DNA from: Adenophora triphylla var. japonica
Lineage: Eukaryota > Streptophyta > Magnoliopsida > Asterales > Campanulaceae
Reading direction: 5' to 3'
NCBI GenBank assembly: GCA_022495995.1
Contig: JAFEMH010001366.1
Location: 372,001-436,000, forward strand
Length of the DNA: 64,000 nt
Shown piece after piece: positions 33,476-43,315 of the stretch (within the stretch, counting starts at the first letter, position 1; every line of letters begins with the position of its first letter). The notes beneath the pieces were generated by a model. That model did no database searches, had not been told where the DNA came from, and saw only the letters and a program-made list of their open reading frames with translations. Position numbers and translations under genes: made by a program.

Positions 33476-34810
33476 GTGTTTGCTTTGGGTCGAGGAGAGG
33501 TCGATCCTAATGCCGTCATTAGAGGTATAGTTCCTGTCTCGGGAGTTAAGGCCCGCATTCTTACGCATCCCGGGTCTTCCCATTCATTTGTGGCATCTCA
33601 TTTTGCATTCTCATTGCACATTTTGCCTGAATCTATGCCTTATGTGTTGGAGGTCTCTACTCCTATGGGAGAGTGCCTTGCATCTTCTTTAATATATCGT
33701 GGTTGTGATGTGACTATATGTGGGCATGTATTGCCGGTGGATTTGGTCGAGTTACCAATCCGTGATTTTGATGTGATCCTTGGGATGGATTGGTTGAGTC
33801 AGTGCCATGCTTTGGTAGACTGTCGTAGGACGCGAGTCTCATTTGCTATGCCGGATGTGCCTACTTTTATATTTGATGCCGATAAATCTATGTTCGGTTT
33901 ACATGTTATTTCTGCCTTAAAAGCTAGAAAGATGCTATCTAAGGGTTGTGCGGGTTACTTAGCTTATGTGGTAGATTCCAATAAGAAGTCTTCCGAGTTA
34001 GCTCATGTTCCGGTTGTGAATGAGTTTAGTGATGTGTTTTCTAGTGAGTACTCTATGCCTCTGGATCGTGAGGTAGAGTTTTGTATTGACTTAGTGCCCG
34101 GTACCACCCCTATCTCTAAAGCACCCTATAGAATGGCTCCGACCGAGTTAAAAGAGTTGAAGGTCCAATTGCAAGAATTGTTAGACCGAGGTTTTATTCG
34201 TCCTAGTGTGTCTCCGTGGGGAGCACCGGTCTTGTTTGTTAGGAAGAAGGATGGTACCTTACGATTGTGTATTGACTATCGTTTGTTGAACCAAGCCACC
34301 ATTAAGAATAAATATCCTCTTCCGCATATAGATGATTTGTTTGACCAACTCCAAGGTTCCGTTATCTACTCAAAGCTTGATTTGAGAAGCGGATACCATC
34401 AGTTGAAGATTAGACCGGATGATATTTCTAAGACAGCTTTTCGAACTAGATATGGTCACTATGAGTTTGTTGTGATGCCTTTTGGGTTGACTAATGCTCC
34501 AGCCGTGTTTATGGATATGATGAACCGTGTTTTCAAGCCTTATCTTGATAGTTTCATGGTGGTATTCATTGATGATATCCTTGTGTATTCTAAGTCCCGG
34601 GAAGAGCACGAAAATCATTTGAGGATTGTTTTGTCAGTTCTTCGTGAGAAGCAGTTGTACGCCAAGTTCAGCAAGTGTGAGTTTTGGCTTGAGCAGGTTT
34701 CTTTCTTGGGGCACGTTGTGTCGAGTTCGGGATTTCCGTGGATCCTTCAAAGATTGAAGCCGTGGTTAATTGGAACTGACAAACCTTCGATCAGAACTCG
34801 AGGTTCGTAG
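33476..34810 (+). pseudogene. El2 protease and reverse transcriptase
   Basis: One open frame of 444 codons. Protease part: the active-site triplet, normally Asp-Ser/Thr-Gly, reads HPG in [11 protein letters not shown] (33559-33591), so the catalytic Asp is missing; [15 protein letters not shown] follows. Reverse transcriptase is well kept: [55 protein letters not shown] and the catalytic [11 protein letters not shown] (34567-34599). The frame is lost near 34728 ([10 protein letters not shown]...), at the RT-RNaseH border. RT copies the element RNA into DNA inside the particle. Confidence 0.9.
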
Positions 34811-35378
34811 TTTCCTTGGTTTGGCGGGTTATTATCGGAGGTTCATTGAGGGTTTTCTCGGATTGCTACTCCGTTGTGAGGTTGACTCGAAAAGATGTTT
34901 CGTTTGTATGGGATTCCAAGTGTGAGGAAAGTTTCAATGAATTGAAGAAGAGGTTGACGACGGCTCCTGTTCTTACCCTTAGGATGGTTGTGAGAATTTT
35001 GTGATCTATAGTGATGCCTCGAAGGCGGGTTTGGGTTGTGTCCTCATGCGGAATGGGAAGGTTATCGCGTATGCCTCTAGGAAGTTATCACCGGCGGAAC
35101 AGAATTATCCTACTCATGATATGGAATTGGCGGCGATTGTTTTTGCGTTGCATAAGTGGAAGCACTACCTTTATGGGGCGAAGTTTGAGATTTTCACCGA
35201 TCATAAGAGTTTGAAGTATCTATTTACCCAAAAGGCGTTGAACAACCGACAAAGGAGATGGCTTGAGTTCTGGAAGGATTTTGATTGTGTCATTTCCTAT
35301 CACCCGGGGAAGGCCGATGTAGTGGCGGATGCGATTAGCCGAAAGGCGTATGTGACAACTTTGAGTTCCCAGAATTGA
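34811..35378 (+). pseudogene. El2 RNase H domain
   Basis: Continues the polyprotein after frameshifts near 34800 and 34985. [13 protein letters not shown] (catalytic Asp), [17 protein letters not shown] (Glu), [10 protein letters not shown] (Asp) and [13 protein letters not shown] (35001-35300) are the standard Ty3 RNase H blocks, ending in [14 protein letters not shown]. The domain itself looks intact; only its links to RT and to integrase are broken (stop at 35376). Confidence 0.88.
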
Positions 35379-36720
35379 AGAGTGAGGTAATTGTTGCGAA
35401 TGTTAGAGCCGTTCAGACATTGTATGGAGATTTGAAAGAAGCTCAACAAGGTGATCCGGAATTGAAGAAAATATTAGATCAGTGCGTAGAGGGGAAAGTC
35501 GGGGATTTTGCGTTGAATAGAGATGGTATTTTAACTTTCCAAGGGAGAATTTGCGTTCCTTCATCGCCGGAAATCAAGAAGCGTGTTTTAGAGGATGGCC
35601 ATAAGTCTAAGTTTGCGATTCATCCGGGTAGTACCAAAATGTATCAAGACTTGAAGCGTGGGTATTGGTGGAATGGTATGAAGAGGGAAATAGCGGATTA
35701 TGTATCTAAGTGTTTGACTTGTCAACAGATTAAGGCAGAACATCAAAGAACGGCGGGACTACTTCAACCATTAGATATCCCGGAATGGAAATGGGAAGGA
35801 ATTTCGATGGATTTTGTTTCGGGTTTGCCTCTCACCGCGAAGAAGATGGATGCTATTTGGGTTATTGTGGATCGGTTGACAAAGTCGGCTCATTTTCTTA
35901 GGTATCAACCAAGTTTTCGTTAGAAAAGTTAGCTCGATTGTACATGAAGGAGATTGTAAGACTTCACGGGGTTCCGGTTAGTATTGTGTCGACGGGGATC
36001 CGAGGTTTACATCTAGATTTTGGAGAGCATTGCATGAAGCCTTGGGTTCTAAATTGTGTTTCAAGATGCGGCGTTTCATCCTCAAACCGACGGTCGGTCA
36101 GAGAACTATTCGAGATACTTGAGGATATGTTACGGGCTTGTGTGATGGATTTCCAATTGTCATGGGAGGATCATCTACCTTTAGTTGAGTTTGCCTACAA
36201 CGGTTATCGACCTAGTATTGAGATGGCTCCGTATGAAGCGTTGTATGGTAGGAAGTGTCGATCTCCGATGTGTTGGGACGAGGTTGGTGAAGCGAGACTT
36301 TGGGGCCCGGATTTGGTTCGAGATTCTACGGAGAAGATCAAGGTGATTCGGGATAGATTGAAGACGGCTCGTAGTAGACGGAAAAGCTACGCCGACAATA
36401 GAAGACGAGATTTATCTTTTCGTGTTGGTGACTTTGTGTTCTTGAAGGTCTCTCCGAGGACGGGAATCAAGAGGTTTGGTAACAAGGGTAAATTGGCTCA
36501 GAGGTTCGTTGGCCCGTTTGAGATCTTAGAGAAGATTGGGGATTTGGCTTATCGTTTGGCTTTACCTCCGTCTCGTTCCTTACTCCATGATGTTTTCCAT
36601 GTCTCGATGTTGAGGAAGTATTGTCATGATCCTTCCCACGTCTTGAAGTTCTCCCCCGATGATGTCCAAGCGGACATGTCTTATGTTGAGGAACCCGAGA
36701 GTCCTAGAGTTCCAAGTTAA
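35375..36720 (+). pseudogene. El2 integrase, two frameshifts in the core
   Basis: The zinc-binding part has H-PGSTKMYQDLKRGYWWNGM and C-LTCQQIKAEHQ. The core starts with ISMDFVSGLPLT (first Asp, 35800-35835) and WVIVDRLTKSAHF. A stop at 35921 and frame changes between 35980 and 36120 destroy the second Asp motif and the Glu region; the frame recovers at LEDMLRACVMDFQLSWEDHL and runs through EALYGRKCRSPMCWDEVG to the C-terminal domain (FKLR-type RNKGKLAQRFVGPFEIL). Integrase joins the element DNA to the host chromosome. Not functional as written. Confidence 0.88.
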
Positions 36721-36850
36721 GGAGTTAAGGTCTAAGAGTATTCCTATAGTGAAGGTCCTTTGGAAGAACCACACCGTAGAGGAAGCGACGTGGGAGCTAG
36801 AGTCGGAGATGAGAGCAAAATACCCGTGGTTGTTTGAAAATCCAAGTAAG
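36659..36850 (+). pseudogene. El2 integrase C-terminal chromodomain-like segment
   Basis: One frame away from integrase: VLEFQVKELRSKSIPIVKV, then VLWKNHTVEEATWELESEM and YPWLFENP. This is the short chromodomain-like tail of the Tekay/Del chromoviruses, thought to guide insertion to heterochromatin. Confidence 0.75.
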
Positions 36851-36892
36851 TTTTCTTTTAAAATTCGGGACGAATTTTCTTTAAGGAGTGAG

Positions 36893-38105
36893 TGTAACGA
36901 CCCTAACCCTAGGCACTAATTTTTAAATATCATAAAATGTGTTTTAATATTTATGATTAACTTATGTGTCTATTTTATGTCTTTACATTCTTATGTCAAT
37001 ATTAATTGGGTGGAAAATAATTTAGGACCCTTAGAATTTCTAAAGAAATAAAATAAAGCATTGAGAAAGTATAATAATAGGAAATGAATAAATTGTGGAA
37101 TAAATAATTTAGTAGGAGGATATTTATTTAAAATGCTTTGAAAATATTTAAAGGAAATTGATGAAAGCATTGGAAGGATGGTTAGGGAGGGGGGGACCAT
37201 CCTCCCTAAATTACTCTCTATTCCCCTCCCATGAGTATATATTACCATGTGGCTATTGTTTATCCCTTTTTGTGGATTTTATTCAAGTATCTATTATATG
37301 CTTGATAATGTGTGAGTCAGCTGACATTGGGGGTATAACATAATACGATCAATTATGGAAGTGTGACCTAATGTGATCGGATTATGTTATATCTGTGGCC
37401 GTCCCCTCCTGTGGCCACAGGATGGGGTATAGCATCTGTATTGAGCCAAAAGCCTTACAGAGTTGCTACTATCTTATTTGGTTCCCTGAAAAACGGGTCT
37501 TATAAGACGTGAGTATTGCTTAAGCAGCTCACTGTAAGATTGGAGTATGATTATACCCAATGTTGTACGACTACTGTTCAGACGGGAAAAGGTAAACCAA
37601 GGTAATGGAATGTGTTTATAGCTTTCCCAAGGTGTTATGTGCGACTTGTTATATGTTGCATTTATTTGGCATATTGCTGCATTCATAATAGCTTCTTTGA
37701 GATTTATTCTCACCCCTCTCCCTTTAATGTTTTTAGATCCCGAGACAGGAGGACCGGCCAAGTAAGGACGGAAAGGAGTTTGGAAGTGAGCTTTTGGGTA
37801 TTGTCGGGGTATGTTAGGTTGGCGTAGAAAATATTTTGTTATAATTCCTTTTGGGAGTTTGTAATTATAAACTTTATTTTTCTACGTTAAAACCAATATC
37901 TTTTGTAACTAAACAGGTGAATGTTTCAAAGTTGGTCAACTCCTCCTTCCAGGTGGAGAGGAGTGGAGTTATTTTGAAATGAATATGTTAATGATGTTTT
38001 TAGTTGGAAGTTTAATTAAAAGTTTTAAAAGTTTAGTGATATTTGGGTTAGTTTGAGGACGCTCCAACTCGGGACACGTGTAGGTTCCGGGTCGGGGTCC
38101 TCACA
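36893..38105 (+). repeat. El2 3' LTR with a 1.03-kb internal deletion
   Basis: 1213 bp. The match to the 5' LTR is interrupted at 37230/37231: bases corresponding to 30436-31461 of the 5' LTR are absent, including all five palindromes and the TATA-like box. Outside the gap I count about 15 differences by eye. The 3' LTR supplies the U3 of daughter copies, so a copy made from this one would lose that region. Confidence 0.92.
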
Positions 38106-38126
38106 CGGAGGGAGTATATATATATA

Positions 38127-38399
38127 CTCCCTCCGTCCAAGTAGTTACTGTACTCACGTAAATTAAGGAGTGAGTATTATATTGAAAGTGTTGTGAGTGT
38201 GAAATTAAAATAGGAGAGAGAATGAGTGGAAGGAATAGTAAATTATAATGGTGTTGTGAGTATTAAAATAATATAGGAGAAAGAATGAGTGGAGAGAATA
38301 GTAAAGATTAATTTCCATTTTGGGAAAGAAACAAAGTGTGAAGTATGTAATTGGACGCCCAAAATAGAAAGTGTGAAGTATGTAACTGGACGGAGGGAG
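38127..38399. mobile_element. Stowaway-like MITE derived from the adjacent mariner-like element
   Basis: CTCCCTCCGTCCAAGTAGTT at the left and TAACTGGACGGAGGGAG at the right, TA flanks. Its last 90 bases are nearly identical to the last 90 bases of the mariner-like element (30008-30097), including GTGTGAAGTATGTAATTGGA followed by CGCCCAAAATAG. The left end is only partly similar. 273 bp. Confidence 0.9.
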
Positions 38400-38459
38400 T
38401 ATATAAGAAATAAATAAATTAATTAATTTAAATATTAATTAATCTTAATACCGAATCTG

Positions 38460-39040
38460 GTATTAGGTGGAAGGAAGTAAATCAGTTTAAACGTTTAGGG
38501 TTGTGACTCTTTGAATGGTCATTTACAAAAGAGTATGACTGTTCGAAGGGGCACGCCCGGATCGGCCGTGCAAGGCGTAGAGCACGCCCGTGCAAGTACG
38601 GAGCGGCCGTGCCAATTTTGGTGACACGCCCGTGCAAAGCATGGAGCGGCTGTGCAACATTGTCGACTCGGCACCAGTTCGGAAAAGTTGTGTCTTTTCA
38701 AGACCACAACACCAACTCTATAAATAGGGCTGGACTCCTTGGAACTGAAATACAGATATAGAAATTACTGAGTTAAATTTACTTCCCGAATCTTTCTTCT
38801 TATCAATCCTATCTTTCGAGTCAAACAATCAAAAGCTTCGATTATTGTTCCATAGTTATTCAAAGAAGTGTAACTTTGAATAAGAGTGCGTAGGTTTTGT
38901 ATCCTGGAGGTGAAATTCGTTGAGACCATTACACCATAGTGAAATGAATTAAATACCTTAAAGATAACATCTTTTGGTGTGCCTAAACTACTGATTTCTT
39001 ACCCACAATTGAGTCATATACTATGAATAGGCGATCACTC
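38460..39040 (+). mobile_element. LTR fragment of an unidentified copia-like element
   Basis: A TATA box (CTCTATAAATAGGGC, 38717-38731) with a GC-rich palindrome cluster upstream (38550-38656) and a region after it with AGGTGAAATTCGTTGAGACC at 38908, a pattern common in plant copia LTR ends. It merges near 39040 into the LTR of the outer copia element. Left boundary and target duplication were not found; it is a truncated or solo LTR. Confidence 0.5.
38550..38656. promoter_or_regulatory. GC palindrome cluster (GCACGCCCGTGC type) upstream of a TATA box
   Basis: GCACGCCCGTGC at 38582-38593 has 5-bp arms; variants (GGCACGCCCGG, GCGGCCGTGC, ACACGCCCGTGC) alternate with GGAGCGGC words. The cluster ends 63 bp upstream of TATAAATA at 38719. 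Confidence 0.6.
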
Positions 39041-39044
39041 GATG

Positions 39045-39461
39045 CCTGTTTGGGCGGACGGGGCGATCGCGATTACGCCCTAGTGCGGATTGGGTCTTAT
39101 CAGCGGCAGATTTGGTGTAGGACTCTAAAACTTTGTAGGGTTAGAAATACTCATTATAAATAAGCTATATTTCATAGCAGTTTTTAATAGTTGTAATTCC
39201 TAATGTGATAGAAATCAATAATTATAGATGTTTAAAAGGTATTCTTGTCTCTCTGTTTATTTAGATATAAGGTTTGCACAGTTGTAAATTCTTGTGATCA
39301 AGAAGTTCGTTCATTAGATTAGAGATTGTATTCGGTGATTGCCAGTTCGTAATAATATTCTTGCCATTTACCCGTGGACGTAGCCAAGTTGGTAAAACAC
39401 GTATATCGTTATGTTGTGTGATTGATTTATTTTTTATTTTCTACATAGATCTGTTATAACA
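39045..39461 (+). repeat. Outer copia 5' LTR, truncated at its left end
   Basis: Matches 49345-50086 minus the MITE there. GC palindrome GGGGCGATCGCG...ACGCCC at 39059-39080, TATAAATA at 39155-39162, end GTTATAACA at 39461. The first 200 bases present in the 3' LTR are missing. Confidence 0.8.
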
Positions 39462-39464
39462 AAC

Positions 39465-39475
39465 TGGTATCAGAG
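39465..39475 (+). other. Outer copia primer-binding site
   Basis: TGGTATCAGAG, three bases after the LTR end; initiator-Met tRNA type. Confidence 0.85.
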
Positions 39476-39520
39476 TCGGTAAGGTTGATAAATGTCTAGG
39501 GTGTTCTGCTGTAAAAGAAG

Positions 39521-40424
39521 ATGAGATCAGGAATCGAATCACTAGTTGACAAGATCAATGGGAATAATAGTTTTTCAATTTGGCAAATCAAGATGAAGTC
39601 CTTGTTGAGTTACAAGGGTTTGTGAGCTCCGATAGCTACTGCAATCAGGTCAGGATACAAAGGACAAAGCGGTAGCAAGTTACATAGGTGTTGTAGCGGC
39701 TGCAACGGCAGATGGTTCGAGAAAGGTAGTTGAGAAGGAAGAAGCAGATCTGATCGCGATAGATGAGAGGGCCCACTAAAAAATCATCAGGTGCCTAGAT
39801 GATGATGTTCCGACTAATATTGCAGATACTGATTCTGGAGGTGTTATGTGGCTTGCGTTGGAAGATATGTATTTGACAAGATCATTGAACAACAAGTTGT
39901 ATCTGAAGCAGAAGCTGTATTATCTCCGAATTATGGAAGGTACGCCCATTAGGTATCATATAGATTGGTTCACATCTTTATTACTTGAGTTGTGTAATAT
40001 TGATGTTAAGGTTGAATATGAGAATGATGCTCTTATCTTGTGTGTGTATTTACCACTGTCATGTGAGGGATTTGTGGATTCCTGCATTAATGGTAAGGAT
40101 ACGGTTACTTCGAAAGAGGTTAAGAATAATCTCAAGATCAGAGATTTGCGCCGCAAGGCGAGCGGTTTATCTACAGAATCTCAGTCAGCAGGGTTGGTTG
40201 TAGAAGGTAATAGGGGCCAAGGTAGGGGAAACAAGGGTTATTATAAAAAGGGTTTAAGACCTAGAGATGTCTGTACTTACTGTAAGGAAAAGGGGCATTG
40301 GAAACGTGAATGTCATAAGTTGAATAAGAGCGAGCAATTTGGGTCCGCTGCAGCTATGACAGAAGATGATGGGGAGTACTATGCCCTAGTAATCGAAAAA
40401 GAAAAAGGTGTGATAGATACATGA
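39521..40424 (+). pseudogene. Outer copia gag
   Basis: ATG at 39521 gives SFSIWQIKMKSLLSYKGL, the usual copia gag opening, then a TGA. After frame damage a clean frame from 39846 encodes WLALEDMYLTRSLNNKLYLK, FTSLLLELCNIDVKVEYEND and a zinc knuckle CTYCKEKGHWKREC (40273-40314) after a Gly/Arg-rich stretch. Length matches copia gag. Gag forms the particle and binds the RNA. Confidence 0.85.
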
Positions 40425-40760
40425 ATTCTTGATTATGTGGCTTCTTATCACATGTGTTCGCGTAGAAAATGGTTTGCAACGTACGAAGAGACGGAAGGGG
40501 GTGATATTTATATTGCTAACGGTTTTGTCTGCAAGGTAGTGCGCATGGGTTCCATCAGGGTGCGAACTTTGGGTAGTAAGTTCTGTACATTGAACAAGGT
40601 TATACATGTTCCTGAAGTTACGAAGAATTTGATATCGCTTATTCGCCTAGACAAGATGGGATACAGTTTCAATAGTGAAAGGTGGAATAGTAAATGTTTG
40701 AAGGGGTTCGAATGTAATTCTGAAAGGGGTAAAACAAGGTTCCTTGTACGTCTTTCAAGT
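40425..40760 (+). pseudogene. Outer copia protease region, broken
   Basis: Follows gag after a TGA. WFATYEETEGGDIYIANG and VIHVPEVTKNLISLIRLD (40466-40660) are the normal protease-linker blocks. The active-site region reads LDYVASYHMCSRRKWF where Asp-Ser-Gly is expected; the Asp is present but Gly is replaced. The frame soon dies (about 40826) and no integrase follows. Confidence 0.8.
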
Positions 40761-41310
40761 TTTTATGTTTTTAGGTTTGGGTGTCGAGCATCGTACAACA
40801 GAGGGTATGGTAGAGACACATCTTAAAGTAGCATGTTGCATGGCTTCGCATGGGGTGGTTGACAAACAAGTGCAGCAGGAAGTTACTCAAGGTGGAGTTG
40901 AACTGGGCAAGCCACGGTTAGTAAGTCAACACACACAATTGGGAATCGAGGAATGAATCAAGGAAAAGGTACATACTGTTAGGTATTCTACTGATATGGT
41001 TGTTTCATATGTTTGGGTTGGTAAGATCCAATGTCGACAGAATTTGCCCAATTGCCGGTTGGGGTGATTTTGAGTGCCTACTGCAGAGGCACATTTGGAT
41101 GTATTAGAGACACATTAGTGTGCTCGACGCAGCACAGTTTTGGTGTCCAGGGGAATACATTTGGGTGTTAGGTAGACACATTTGTTTAATTGTTAAACGG
41201 GTCTGATCAACTGTTGCAGCAAGAGTTTTGGTGTTTAACATAACATATTTGGGTGTCTAGAAATATACAGTTTTGGTTGTCCGTATGACAAGTTTGATGT
41301 TTGGCATAAC
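40761..41310 (+). other. Outer copia non-coding remainder with degenerate repeats
   Basis: Between protease and the nested element: degenerate tandem words ACATTTGGGTGT / TTTTGGTGT (41080-41300). No IN, RT or RNase H motif in any frame. It continues at 49097-49164. Confidence 0.6.
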
Positions 41311-42738
41311 TGTAGGGTTTCGAGGGTCCATGCGCAGCGGAATAAGCAATAACTCGAAAAACCCCAAGCCCTAGAATCCGTTCTAGATGAATAATTAAGA
41401 AAGATGAAATAGAAATACCAACCTTGAATGCTTTTGCCTTTGATAAACTTGACCCAACTCCAGATTGAACGACCTTGTTAATCCTTGATGAACGAACGGG
41501 AATCACGAACCAAAGATCTTGACGAGCGAAGATCCTCTATGTGTATCCACGCGATGAACGAACCCTAGAACTCTTCTAGGAGGATTGCTAGATCCTATTG
41601 ATTGAAACACCTTTCAATCAATGAAGAACAATGGATTTGGTGGTGTTTGATTCTCAATTCTCAATTGAAATCTCTCACTTTTGATGTTTCTCTCAAGCCA
41701 AAACGTTCTCTTGACGGCTAGGGCAACCGGGGTAAGTATTTATACGTTATAAAACTTTTCCCTCGCGAAAACCCTAGTTTTAAGTCAATTCCGCGTCAAG
41801 CCGGTGCCCGGGGACGAGTCGTCCCCGGCACCCAGCCTTCCCGAATCGGCGTCCCCTTAAGGGAATAGTTGGTTACGGCACGGGGGCGAGTCGTCCCCTG
41901 AGAACAAAAACTCCATATTCTTCATTTTTGACAATTCGTTCGATGCGTGTGACCCCATAGGACTATATTATGTTGGCAATGAGTTCGATCACATCGATTC
42001 TCATAAGACATGAGCGAACTCTAGCAAGCCATCATGCCTACCCAAATAATATAATATCAAGTTCGATTTCCTATATAGAACATATCACAATCCCATTGTC
42101 ACACGATGTTATATTGAACATGAGTCATGGTCCACGTCAACTCATATTGTTCAATGCTTTCTCGTTATCAAGTAAATTGATTAATCGAATAACATTAATC
42201 ACATTAATTCATTCGGGCATGGCCATGCACTACATCAATCTTACTTACGAGTGGCCTAGCAAACATCTCTCTTTACGAGGGACAATTTCCATCTTGACTT
42301 ATCATTCTTCCCAACAAGAATCATACCATGCCAATGATAGCCCTTATTGCCATCCGGTTAAAGACAACGTTAAACTATATCAAACATGATATTCATCGAG
42401 CGGAAGACGATGATAATCTCAGGTCAAAGGATATCAATGATATGACTATATGAGATTTAATTATGACATTTGACCATGACATAAATCTCATAATGGGTCA
42501 AGTCCAGTACTTTGTTCTCCAACAAGTACCCATGAATTTAATGTGCATCCCTATGCATATAATCATCACATGATTATCCATTAAACTTCATACTAGTGCT
42601 TCATAAGTACTAGGGACACGATTATTATAACTAAACATGCAAACACATATAATAATCAAAGAAGCAATCTCATATATAAATGAACAATGACATTACATAA
42701 AGGTCTATCTCTATAGGCCTAGGACACTAACACCTACA
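41311..42738 (-). repeat. Inner copia 3' LTR
   Basis: 1428 bp. On the minus strand begins TGTAGGTGTTAG and ends ACCCTACA. TATA box CGTATAAATAC at 41736-41746; palindromes at 41802-41832 and 41883-41898. Confidence 0.94.
41802..41898. promoter_or_regulatory. GC palindromes (GGGGACGAGTCGTCCCC) in the inner copia LTR
   Basis: 41802-41832 is an imperfect inverted repeat with arms of about 15 bp around GGGGACGAGTCGTCCCC; a second, shorter one is at 41883-41898. The nearest lies 56 bp upstream of the TATA box on the minus strand. Counterparts in the other LTR are at 48154-48169, 48171-48187 and 48242-48256. The central ACGAGTCGT is shared with El1. Confidence 0.7.
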
Positions 42739-42752
42739 GTCTCCCACTTGCA

Positions 42753-43169
42753 CTAGGCCCAATCATTCTTGTATCTTATACCCATGGACCTAACATGACC
42801 ATCATGTTTAGCTTGTGGTAAAGGCTTGGTGAGAGGGTCCGAGATGTTGTCATCCGTTGGTACCTTGCATATCTTGACGTCCTCCCTTTCACAGATTTCT
42901 CGAATGAGGTGGAAGCGTCTCAAAATGTGTTTGGATCGGTGATGTGACCTTGGTTCTTTTGCTTGGGCAATAGCACCATTGTTGTCACGAAACGACTCTA
43001 TCGGGTTAGTGATACTCGGAACGACTTCTAAGTCACTAACGAACTTCTTGATCCAAACCGCCTCCTTAGCCGCATCGATGTTGCTATGTATTCGGCTTAC
43101 ATTGTAGATTCGGCAACGGTGCTGCTTGGAACTCTTCCAACAAACGGCATCTCCATTTAGCATAAACAC
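42753..43169 (-). pseudogene. Inner copia RNase H (C-terminal)
   Basis: Frame encoding AAKEAVWIKKFVSDL, the DNNGAIAQAKEPRSHHRSKH block and DNISDPLTKPLPQAKHDGH, the standard end of copia polyproteins. A break near 43170-43320 separates it from RT. The frame terminates 15 bp before the polypurine tract. RNase H removes RNA from the RNA-DNA hybrid. Confidence 0.88.
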
Positions 43170-43315
43170 AAAACCGGATGCGATCTATAGTCATCTTTGT
43201 CGGTTTGGAAGCTTGCATCCGTGTAACCCTTTACAACCGGATCATCTTCCATTCCTCCAAATACCAAGAATACATCCTTAGTCCTTCTCAAGTACTTAAG
43301 GATATTCTTGGCAAA

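Larger units (their letters stand above)
30098..38105 (+). mobile_element. El2: Ty3/gypsy chromovirus (Tekay/Del-like)
   Basis: 8.0-kb element, LTRs 30098-32332 and 36893-38105, target duplication CGGAG (30093-30097 and 38106-38110). Order gag-PR-RT-RNaseH-IN-chromodomain, as in Ty3/gypsy chromoviruses; long LTRs and the C-terminal VLWKNHTVEEATWE motif point to Tekay/Del. The primer-binding region after the 5' LTR (GTTAATATCGAGCTCGG) is a damaged version of the initiator-Met site. Coding regions carry several frameshifts and a lost protease Asp. It inserted in the 3' inverted repeat of the mariner-like element. Confidence 0.95.
27067..38114 (+). mobile_element. Mariner-like element (plant MLE), 3' TIR split by El2
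   Basis: The 5' inverted repeat CTCCCTCCGTCCAACTAAGT (27067) and the 3' one, whose complement reads CTCCCTCCGTCCAGTTACAT, have the ends used by all the Stowaway MITEs here. TA flanks both (27065-27066 and 38115-38116). Without El2 (30098-38105) and its CGGAG duplication the element is about 3.0 kb. It holds a broken DD39D transposase on the plus strand and a separate reading frame on the minus strand. El2 separates the last 9 bases of the 3' repeat from the rest, so the element should no longer be mobile. Confidence 0.88.

Noticed and set aside
41970..42389. 139-residue frame, repeated at 48328-48747
   Set aside because: Identical segment of both inner copia LTRs, antisense to the element; no independent gene evidence.
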